From positions 15,074,001 through 15,138,000 of the forward strand of contig JAWQUS010000032.1 in the NCBI GenBank assembly GCA_036365455.1: a stretch of DNA of 64,000 bases, given 5' to 3'. A model generated the notes under the pieces. The model was not told where the DNA came from. It did not search any database and saw only the letters and a program-made list of their open reading frames with translations. Positions 1 to 35,310 of this stretch are shown piece after piece. The stretch is from Macrosoma leucophasiata (Eukaryota > Arthropoda > Insecta > Lepidoptera > Hedylidae). The stretch's first letter is position 1. Each line of letters opens with the position of its first letter. Made by a program: the position numbers and the translations under genes.

Positions 1-18
1 TTTTCAATTTATTTTCAG

Positions 19-25030
<25,012 letters not shown>

Positions 25031-25127
25031 GATTCAGTTCTCTTATTTATCTCGGTTAGGTGTTAAATATAAACCACATGTGCTCTGATTAATATTTATA
25101 GTTTATTAATAATTTATTGAGTTTTAC

Positions 25128-25133
25128 ATTAAA
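25128..25133 (+). promoter_or_regulatory. Probable polyadenylation signal of gene A
   Basis: ATTAAA, the common variant of AATAAA, lies about 100 nt after the gene A stop codon, followed by a T-rich stretch. No AATAAA is closer. Confidence 0.45.
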
Positions 25134-26545
25134 TTCTGTCACTGTTTTTATGACTCATATGTCGGTACCCCGATCAACTAAATTTTCATCACTGTAAGTA
25201 CTTTCATCGACACTTATTAACACTTTCAACTATGGCCACTTTCACTCCATTTGGCGGAAATGCAGAGGATTGCAATGGCACCACTGAAGCAGAGGATGAC
25301 CAATTTTGAATTTTCATCTGTGGGTGCTGATTTGGAGATGCTAACCTATGGACTTCCAAAAATTTAAACAGCATATCTGATCAGAATTTACATCTCTTCA
25401 GCAGCAACAGTACTCATAATAATTATATTTAATACAACATAGTGAAAAAAATTAAGTACCTATACAAAAATAATAATAAATTAACTATTTCTTAAATTTT
25501 TACACTTAGGTAGATAAGTACAAAATGTTTCTTATCTCTGTATATGTAGGTTGTTTACAGTTGCGTGATGTGTCTAATTCACAAAAATCTAAATAACAAG
25601 ACAATAGAAATGCCATGTGACTCAAAACCCTAAAAACAGTCATGGCAACTGGGAAAATTTTGTCCCATTTGCCTCCGGTGGCAATCGCCGCGGGGGCAAC
25701 TGGGAATAATTCACAAAAACGTGCCTTTTTGTATAGGTAGGTATTCACTACTACTTACACAGATTATAATTATGTATAGGTACTTATGTATAGGTACCTA
25801 CTACGTACTTAATGAGTTAACAAAGATAATGAGAAATAGATAAGTAGGTACTTAATATTAAGAAAAAATTAACTGTGGTTCAAAATACATTCTATCACGT
25901 GTCGCTTACCGACATTGTATTTAACAAGATTTGACAGATCACTGGAATTGGTGTCGAATACTGTCGAAACGATTTGCAGGTTTAGGTTTTTAGGTTTTTT
26001 AGGGCGAGCATAATATGAAGCTTTTGTTCAACATCATAATTATAATTTATTTTAATCTAAAGAACAGAATTGCAGACTTGATGACATGACTTGAGAATGA
26101 ATACTCATACTAAACTTATTTAAACGTATGCAATTCTGTTCTATAGAACTACGAGAGTAGAATAAACTATAAGATATTATTATAATTAAAGGTAATATAC
26201 ACATAATTACACATGTTGTAAGTTTTTTTGGGCATATTTTCGTATGTGTACGTAATTTTTGTTTATTATCAACTAATAAATGTTATTTGCAAGAATACTC
26301 ATTTCTTTTATTTTAAAAAGTATCAATAAAGTGATGGATTGATACCTTTTTATTTTTAAATAGCATTTTGGACCGCTTTCGATTACTGATAGCCGGGTCC
26401 ACGCAGAGCGAGCCGCCCCGTGCCGCAAATACATCGCGAGGCTGCTCACTCTGTGTGGACGCGCCTATTCTCTTTAATTTATGTAGTCGCCTTATAACTG
26501 CCTCAGTAATCTAGTGGCAGTGACAGCAGGCTTTTTTATATATAG
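25134..26545. other. Intergenic DNA after gene A, mostly without features
   Basis: Only two small inverted repeats are visible: AACAGAATTGCA near 26062 with its complement near 26135, and GTCCACGCAGAG near 26397 with its complement near 26452. No gene supported. Confidence 0.45.
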
Positions 26546-27003
26546 TGAAGGTGGCAAACAAGCATGTCGTTCACATGGATGTTAAGTGATGATGACTGCA
26601 GCCTTTAGACATCTACACAAAAAAGTCGTCAAAATGCAGATGCGTTGTCACCCCTGAGATCTTAGTTGTTAAGTCTCTGTGGTAGTTATTACGGAGCCAT
26701 ACATCACCATGTAGCTGGAACACAATAGTGCTGAACTCTATCATTTGGCGGCAAATTATATTAGGTAATGTGATGGTGTCTACGCCCTCTAGTACACTGG
26801 AACACCTAGTGTGGAGCTGTGAATGTAAGCGTATTTTTTTTCGTCATACGATTATCTATTCTGATTTAGCAAGTCGGTATTTTTATAAATCATTTTTACA
26901 AAAAAATCTAGTTTTGTGTAGATTTCTATCTATAGGCTGCAGTCATCATTTAACATACATGTGAACTGGGTGCTTGTTTGCCACCTTCATTACATAAAAA
27001 AAA
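26546..27003. repeat. SINE-A fragments in opposite orientations
   Basis: 26546-26790 is a minus-strand SINE-A. 26810-26860 is a family D fragment. 26928-27003 is a plus-strand SINE-A tail ending in poly-A. Confidence 0.6.
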
Positions 27004-27201
27004 ACTATTTTAATGGGTCCACACTTGACGGAGTAATCCGTGAACATACCTACATAAAAAAACATACATACAGTTGATCATAGAACCTCCCAGAGACCAT
27101 ACCCACATAATAGACAGAGAGCTCTACATCCACAAGAAAGGAGACAGATAGGGTTCCTATAGAAAATTTGCCTGATGTCCACTATGTTTATATATGTATA
27201 A

Positions 27202-27655
27202 CTAGCTGTGCCCGCGACTTCGCTCGCGTAGAAAAGTGACTTTGGGTAGCTTTTTTGGATAAAACTTTTAATTAATTTTGGAATAAAAGAGGTTATAGTG
27301 AGCTAACGTTAAAAGATAGACATGCTGTCGCGGACTTATTTTTAGAACTTTTGAAGGGAATAAATCCTGTAGTACAAGTGTTTTGTGAAACTTTTACCGT
27401 TTACGCAGCGCACGCAGCGGAAGATCTGCAAAAAAAAAACCCTTGATTTTGAAACATTCTTCATTGGTGCTCCGCTCCTTATGATCTTATCGTGATGATA
27501 TATAGCCTAAAACCTTCCTCGATAAATGGATTGTCTAACAATGAAAGAAGTTTTCGAATCGGACCAGTGGTTCCTGAGATTAGCGCGTTCATACAAACAA
27601 ACAAACAAACAAACTCTTCAGCTTTATAATATTATACATAAATATATAATATATA
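27202..27655 (-). mobile_element. Helitron-like element, minus strand
   Basis: On the minus strand the 3' end reads CGCGGGCACAGCTAG followed by T, the CTAG-T terminus of Helitrons, preceded by a GC-rich hairpin (GCGAGCGAAGTCGCGGGC). The 5' part carries AATATTATAAAGCTGAAGAG and a GTTTG repeat. The 5' boundary is approximate. 29155-29400 is a related plus-strand fragment. Confidence 0.55.
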
Positions 27656-28171
27656 AGTTTAGATTATGCAAACTTTACTCGTTTAATAATATAGGATAGG
27701 CAATTTCTCAATTATACGTATCTAGATACAGGGATATCGTGTCGTAGATAGATAATATTTACGGCTACGTAGTTTCTAGTCCAAAGATCCATGATTTTAA
27801 TGCATCAAATACATTTATAGTACAAAAGGAATACTATACATTTTAATACATTAAAGCCACGATATTTCCTACCATTGGTGTATTAATGGTGCAATATCCA
27901 ACATTTTCCGTCATTTTGCATCCACCACGTTGAACGGTATCCATTTTGTAAGCACGTGACACGAATAAGTCAACTGTCGCCTACCCTCAATATAAAACAT
28001 CCAATTTTATAAAAATTCATGATTTATCTCATTTTATTTTGAACTTTATGGGGATTTTTTTACTGTGAGCTTGTTTACTACTTTTTAATTTGACGTAGGT
28101 GGTAAACAAGCGTGTATTTCCCTGAGAGCTAATTTGTTATGTCTCTGTGATAGTTTTTTTTTAATATTATG

Positions 28172-28450
28172 TATGTGGCATACAAGCATGCAGTTCACGT
28201 TGATGTTAAGTGATGACTGCAACTGCAGCCGTTAAACACCCACACAAAGACCAAGATCAAAGTGCAGATGCGTTACCACTCCTGAGCCCTAAGGTGTTAT
28301 GCCTCTGTGCCGGAAATTACAGGGCCGTACATTACCACCTGACCGGAACACGATAGTGCTGAACACTAACATTTAGCGGCAAGTATATTAGGTAATGCGG
28401 TGGTGCCTACGCCCGCGAGCTCTGCCACTGGAGCTCTACCACCAGTAAAA
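28172..28450 (-). repeat. SINE-A copy, minus strand, followed by a partial second copy
   Basis: Near full-length minus-strand copy. 28451-28590 repeats its 5' half directly, and 28096-28150 is an internally deleted tail, so three copies are stacked here. Confidence 0.75.
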
Positions 28451-28879
28451 GTTACTACGGGGCCATACAACACCATCTAACCGGAACACGATAGTGCTGA
28501 ACACTACCATATAGCAGCAAGTAGATTAGGTAATGCGCTGTAACCTATGCTCGCGAGCTCCATCCACTGGTGCTCTACCACCAGTAAAATATTACAATGG
28601 TTGCTTCCCATAGGTCCACAAATCTATTGTTCTACTATTCCCAGCGGGTCCACGTACTGAAAAATATTATGTTTGATATTTTCATACATGGATTCTCTGC
28701 GGTAAAGTAGGTACAGTCGACTCTTGTTTTTATAATTCCATGTAATGGTCCAAAACTAAGATCATTTACTGATTATTTAATTCTAAACTTGTGATTATGA
28801 TAATGTAGTAATTTATTTTTGTAGGTCTACAATTGACATTTTTTTAAGATTATTTTAAAACTGTTAATGCTTAAATATG

Positions 28880-29472
28880 GGGTTCCCTACTTTACTGCGA
28901 AATACGTTTCATCGAAAAATCATTGGCCGACAACTATACATCAAAGGCTTCATTGAGCGATGCTTTATTTTGCCGAAAATTTTATTTCGAAGCTTTTATG
29001 ATCGAGGTCTTGTTTCAGTGAAAACTATGGAATACTCGATACTTCTTTGGTAGATATTCTTTTTCTTTTCTTACTGTCCAGCATGCATGACTGTGATGTG
29101 TAGTGAGTGCTCTATATGGAATTGAAGATAACATATTCGGTAATCTTACCTTAATATTATAAAGCTGAAGAGTTTGTTTGTTTGTTTGTTTGAACGCGCT
29201 AATCTCAGAAACTACTGGACCGATTTAAAAAAATCTTTCAATATTCGAAAACTATATTATCCAGTAACGGGTAACATAGGCTATATTTTATTTTGGAAAA
29301 AGTAGGACTCCGTTAGATATTTGGGTTTTTCGGACACAAGATATAAAAAATCAACCAGAAAAGTTACTTATTTTGCGTACGCTGCCTAAACTATAAGAAA
29401 GAAGTCGTCGATGTATAGTTCTCGGCCAATGATTTTTCGATGAAACGTATTTCGCAGTAAAGTAGGGAACCC
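28880..29472. mobile_element. 593-bp foldback element with 8-bp target duplication
   Basis: Terminal inverted repeats of about 70 bp start GGGTTCCCTACTTTACTGCG and run through TTTCATCGAAAAATCATTGG. TAAATATG flanks it exactly on both sides (28872-28879 and 29473-29480). Eight-base duplications are typical of hAT and related transposons. The interior includes a Helitron-like fragment (about 29155-29400). No transposase. Confidence 0.85.
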
Positions 29473-30860
29473 TAAATATGTAAGTATTAGATAATAATAT
29501 AATTTAGGATTGAACTGATTTACTGTGACAAATTTTAAACTTATGATTTTTTATATTAATGTTTAATTAAAGTCTTACCCCCTTATTCATAAAGGTGCAT
29601 TAAATACGTTTTAGCTATAGAATGCTTTGTCTTTGTCAGTTGCATTGTCAAATGTGCAGGATAGAAAAAGACAAAGGAGAGATTAGCAACACTTTAGCTA
29701 AAATACGTTTTCGAGATTTTTTTAAATTTAGGTATGATTACCTAGTTATTGTTTCTTGCTTCATATAATATTCTGCTGATTATACCAATCCATGTCATAG
29801 ACCCGATGGGAAGGAACTATGCACGAAAAAAAAATGTCTTGCTAAGGAAGTCATTTATTGTTTGTTTTAATTTATTTTTAACGGCACAACTACAAACTAG
29901 GCGAAATTTATTTTTGGTCATTAATCACTTATGTAATGCAAAGTTAAATTATTTACGGACTTAAATTATTTTTTATTATTAGCGCGGGAAATGCTTGAAT
30001 AGAATTAATTTCAACTAGTTTGATTTCGAAATATTCGAATTACAAAGTTAATTCCATTTTTGATTTTTTGGAAAACGAATATGCACCTTATGTTAACTAT
30101 GGAGTGTAGAGGCAAGGAGTGTCGTCTGAGGTCCATATGAGGTGAACATCTTCATTTCATCATCATACATTTTATTTTCAACGTATGCTTGAGCATACGT
30201 ATAATTATTATTATACATATTGGGTACGTTCCATTAATCGACCGCGATCACGACCGCTGAAATTGTCATTCTATTAACGTAAAAAGGCCGCCGGCATTGT
30301 GGTTGTCTTATAAGTGGAACGCAATCTTGAGCGCTGTGTGCTCGCTATCGCTATGGTTTATTCCCGTTGTCCCCGTACGTCGTGTCCCCGTCACGGGGAC
30401 ATTGCGTGGTTCAGCCCTCCTCGCTCCTGAAATTCCTGATCGCCGTCTGGATTTGACCGCCAGCAAAAACTATTTTTGCAAAAGGGCTCCGGTTTAATCA
30501 TAAAAGGACTGGCAATGCTGATGAGATAAAAGTGTTTTTGTGAAATAAAAGAAAAAATGGAAACATTCAATTGACCTCGGGCATCAAACTTGCCACCCAG
30601 GATAACCATTCCAGCCGCGGTTGCACTGCAGTCACAGGTTCAATCCCTGCCCGAAGCCACATTTTGCCTTGATTTCTAAATTAACTTGCATGTGTTATTG
30701 CAAAAAAATCAAAATACTACAAGCAGCTACAAGTCAACGAGATCTATTAGAGAAGACACTGGCTGGGAACAAACAGCCGGTTCCGTTTTTAAATTTATTT
30801 GACAGATATTTAATGTGACATTTCCATGTTCTTTGTCATGTTAATAATAATAAGGGAGGG

Positions 30861-31255
30861 AGTTTTGGCGGGAACCTTGAAAGAGGCGTATGGTGCTCTT
30901 ATTTTATTTCATTTTCTTGGTGTATTTTTAAGTTATATTGAATAAAGTTGGTGGCATTTTGTTTGATATAGGTTTATTACAGTACCCGTGTATAGTGAAA
31001 TAGAATAACAGTGCGAAAACACGACCTTTCAGGTTGCCTCCAAAACTTCATTGTAAATGTTCTGGTAAAGTAGCCATCGCTTTACTCGAATTACTTGACT
31101 GTAACTCACTTGACTGACATATTATACTTGATAACTTATATACTTGATACTTACTTAATATACTTGATATTATACTAACTTTGACGCTGCTTAAATAAAT
31201 ACGAAATATCGTTTTACTTGACACTGGCAATATGCGTAATAGCGATGCCAAAATA
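30861..31255 (+). repeat. Interspersed repeat (family H), copy 2
   Basis: Same body as 23706-24105. Directly followed by copy 3. Confidence 0.7.
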
Positions 31256-31300
31256 ATAAAAAAAAATAAGGGAGGAGTTTTTCATATTTGTATACTCTTT

Positions 31301-32075
31301 GGAGTTTTTGGCGGGAACCTTGAAAGAGGCGTTCGGTGCTTTTATTTTATTTCATTTTCTTGGTGTATTTTTAAGTTATATTGAATAAAGTTGGTGGCAT
31401 TTTGTTTGATATAAATTTATTACAGTGCACGTGTACCTAAGGTTGCCAGGTCGCTAAACCTAATAGCCGAATAAACCATCAAGTTTTAACCGGACATTTG
31501 GGTAAAAAGGCCGGACACCCGCGATAGAAGTGCCGGCCCAAGTGAAGATGTACGGCCCTGTAATTTCCGGTACAGAGGCATAACTCCTAAGCCTCAGGAG
31601 TGACAAAGGTGAGTGTTTATAGGCTGCAGTCATCACTTAACCTCAATGTGAACTGCATGCTTGTTTGCCACTTTGGCTGCGCTCTGCGCTAGCACGTTTA
31701 AAAAATGTAAAAGCCTAACAAATGCCGAACACCGTATATTTCGGCTGGACACTCAATCAAAAGGCCTAACTATGTCCGGCTTTATCCGAACACCTGGCAA
31801 CCCTGCTTTATCCGAACACCTAGCAACCCTACGTGTACCTATAGTGAAATAGAATAACAGTGCGAAAACACGACCTTTCAGGTTGCCTCCAAACTTCATT
31901 GTAAATGTTCTGCTAAAGTAGCCATCGCTTTACTCGAATAACTTGACTGTAACTCACTTGACAGACTTACTTAATAAATAATTGACTGACTATATTATAC
32001 TAACTTTTACGCTACTTATATAAATACGAAATATCGTTTTGCTTGACACTGGCAATATGCATAACAGCGATGCCA
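31301..32075 (+). repeat. Interspersed repeat (family H), copy 3, split by an insertion
   Basis: The repeat is interrupted at 31439-31830; the sequence ACGTGTACCT is present on both sides of the insert. Confidence 0.7.
31439..31830. mobile_element. MITE-like insertion with terminal inverted repeats
   Basis: Starts AAGGTTGCCAGGT and ends ACCTAGCAACCCT, roughly complementary. Flanked by a 10-bp direct repeat ACGTGTACCT (31429-31438 and 31831-31840). It carries a SINE-A piece inside (31546-31675). Confidence 0.65.
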
Positions 32076-32670
32076 TAATTAAAAAGAAACATAAATAATA
32101 AGGGAAAATGTGGTACAAAAATGGACTGCAAAGAACTGAAACCATGCTACTGAAGGTAGTGTTGGTGGTGTCCAGTCTAGTAATTTAGTAAAGTAGGTCA
32201 ATGTTACAAGTATTTTTATATTCGTGATTAGACAAAAATTACGACCCTCTGCTAATTCACCTTCTCTCACAATTTTAATAGAAGCTTATGAAATATCGTG
32301 ACCAATTTTGAAATCAAATAAAACCGCGGCTTTCGAATTAATCCATTTAGATTGGTCGGATTTAGGTTGGAAGGATTTTTGGCGACCAGTTGTTTTGGAT
32401 TGCGTCCGTTGATAGTGATTCGTGGAATTTGAAATTAGAATGGCTTGCCTATGAGATTTTTATTGCGTCCATCAGAAAAGTTTTTGTATTTTTTTGCGTA
32501 AATGTGAATTTACAAAAATAGAGCTTGCTGAGGGGACGATCTCCATCGCTTTGAACTCAATTGGCTGGAAGTTACAAAAGTACGCGACAGGTGGAAGAAA
32601 ATAGGGGAGGCATTTGCCCACCAGTGGGACAGTTAGCTGTTTAGAAAATGTGAATTTAGATAATAATCTA

Positions 32671-33020
32671 AACGTAACTTCACGCCTGTAACACCCGAAG
32701 GGTTGGGCAGAGGAGGAGGGGGACTAGCAATTCGCCGGTTACCTTTCGGCCCATGTAACAGGTGGCGAGCCTATTGATATCTCGGGGCACCATTGTTAAG
32801 TTGACTGATGGCATTAGCGGAAAACTCTCGTCCACCTGTGGGCAATAGGCGGCCCTGTAATTGCCGGCGCAGAGGCATAACACCTTAGACCTCGGGAATG
32901 GTAACGTATCTGCATTTTGATCTTGGCCTTTGTGTGGGTGTGGGTGAGGCTGCAGTCATCACTTACCCTCAATGTGAACTGCATGTTTGTTTGCCATTTC
33001 CATTACTTAAAAAAAAAGGG
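32671..33020. repeat. Truncated family B SINE joined to a SINE-A 3' half
   Basis: 32671-32815 is the non-tRNA end of family B (minus strand). 32845-33020 is a plus-strand SINE-A tail with poly-A. Confidence 0.6.
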
Positions 33021-33887
33021 TTGTGATGTCCTGACTGACGTGATTATTTCAAATAGTAAGGTAATCACTGTAAATTATAAACAGGCAGCATCCAATTTGA
33101 AAAATATGTCTCACAAGAATTTAAATTGTTAAATAATTGCAACAAGGCTATTTAGTCTATTGGCAACAATGTAAGCTAAAATAATCATTTTAGATAAATA
33201 TACGCGAAAAACTAGTTTTATTTCAATGAGTGTAGCTCGCGAAAACCTAAAAACATACAATGTAAGCTAATATTGATAATTTACGAAACTTTGGGCTACC
33301 CGTGAAACATAGCGTGAAGATTAATACATAAATACGAGCAATTTTTGTACACAAACATTGCTCATATAGAAATAAAGGATTTACTATACCACTAAACTAT
33401 GTCTTAATCATGGCTTTTAAGTTTTTAAAAGGAAAAAGAAAATACACGTATAGGCTGAATAACTTAAGATTATGAGCTCATTTTTTTAATAAAAAAAACA
33501 ACGAAGGTATTTGGATTCTTCTTCTAAGAACAAACGGAGCAATTTCTTTTCATTAACTACCCTATTCCTTTCTTATCAACGGAATTTGATAAAAATTACC
33601 TTTATCTTTGATCATTTTCATTAAACTACAATAAAGAATAATTGAGAATACCGCGTGGAATATGTTTTACGACATAAATGTAATGAATAGCTCTACGTTG
33701 GGCAAAGTTTGGCAGGCGAGCCACTTTCAGGAATGGAATGATGGCGTTTGCATATGGGAAATTTGGTGAGTTTTTCAATATTTAATTTTATTTCGTAGTT
33801 TTAAATGCACAAATTTGCTGTTATCAATAACACATCGACTAAGCGTGTTTTTGTTTTGGTCTTTATGAAGCGCAGAAACACAGGCAA

Positions 33888-34872
33888 CCTGGGTTGCACC
33901 ACGATATTTGTTAAAGTTAAAGTTATTGTAACATTTCACATCCTGCTCTAACTTTAACAGATTTCTATAGGTTAGATAAGGATGTGAAAACACTAGGCCT
34001 GGGTTGCACCACGACTTTTGTTAAAGTTATTGTAACATTTTGCATCCTGCTCTAACTTTAACAGATTTCTATAGGTTAGAGAAGGATGTGAAAACACTAG
34101 GCCTGGGTTGCACCACGACTTTTGTTAAAGTTATTGTAACATTTCACATCCTGCTCTAACTTTAACAGATTTCTATAGGTTTGAGAAGGATGTGAAAACA
34201 CTAGGCCTGGGTTGCACCACGACTTTTGTTAAAGTTATTGTAACATTTTGCATCCTGCTCTAACTTTAACAGATTTCTATAGGTTAGATAAGGATGTGAA
34301 AACACTAGGCCTGGGTTGCACCACGACTTTTGTTAAAGTTATTGTAACATTTCACATCCTGCTCTAACTTTAACAGATTTCTATAGGTTAGATAAGGATG
34401 TGAAAACACTAGGCCTGGGTTGCACCACGACTTTTGTTAAAGTTATTGTAACATTTCACATCCTGCTCTAACTTTAACAGATTTCTATAGGTTAGATAAG
34501 GATGTGAAAACACTAGGCCTGGGTTGCACCACGACTTTTGTTAAAGTTATTGTAACATTTCACATCCTGCTCTAACTTTAACAGAATTCTATAGGTTAGA
34601 GAAGGATGTGAAAACACTAGGCCTGGGTTGTACCACGATTTTTGTTAAAGTTATTGTAACATTTCACATCCTGCTCTAACTTTAACAGATTTCTATAGGT
34701 TAGATAAGGATGTGAAAACACTAGGCCTGGGTTGCACCACGACTTTTGTTAAAGTTATTGTAACATTTCACATCCTGCTCTAACTTTAACAGATTTCCTT
34801 AAGTTAGAGAAGGATGTGCAATGTAACCATTACTTTAATTTTAACAAATAATGTGGTGCAACCCAGGCTAAC
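33888..34872. repeat. 104-bp tandem array derived from family P MITE
   Basis: Nine units start with CCTGGGTTGCACCACGA or a close variant, at 33888, 33998, 34102, 34206, 34310, 34414, 34518, 34622 and 34726. The spacing is 110 once and then 104 every time. Each unit is an internally deleted family P MITE. The last unit runs out through the intact right end (GTGGTGCAACCCAGGC). Internal units differ by only a few substitutions. Confidence 0.93.
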
Positions 34873-35022
34873 TTTAACAAATATCTGATGCAACCCAGGC
34901 TTGAGAAGGACGTGAAATGTTACAAAGACTTTAATCCCTGAAGCAGCAATGAACCCGATTGGGTCTGAGAACAATAAGAAATCAATTGTCATATTTTTCT
35001 GGTGGCCTGAGCTAATATTTTA

Positions 35023-35189
35023 GTGGTGGTAGAGCTCCTGTGACGAAGCTCGTGGGCGTAGGCACCACCGCATTACTTAATATACTTGCCGCTAAATGGT
35101 AGTGTTCAGCACTATCGTGTTCTGGTCATCACTTAACATCAATGTGAACTGCATGCTTGTTTGCCACTTCCATTACATAAAAAAAAACA
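35023..35189 (+). repeat. Internally deleted SINE-A copy
   Basis: The 5' part joins directly from CGTGTTCTGGTCA to CATCACTTAACATC, skipping about 120 bp. Poly-A tail kept. It lies 120 bp before the first exon of the uncharacterised gene. Confidence 0.7.
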
Positions 35190-35310
35190 GACTTAAATAG
35201 GTATCTTATTTATAAAATTAATTCAACATATATTAAAAAAAAATGAAAAATCAATGGGTGGTGTGTTTCAATATAATTATTTTTAAGATAGATATTTTTA
35301 ATCATTGCAG

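Noticed and set aside
33731..33765. Small candidate exon (CTTTCAG ... GTGAG) before the unknown gene
   Set aside because: Good splice sites, but it ends in phase 1 from any usable ATG, while the exon at 35311 needs a phase 2 donor.
33888..34872. Regular 104-bp repeats as a CRISPR-like array
   Set aside because: There are no unique spacers; the whole unit repeats and derives from a MITE in a eukaryotic genome.
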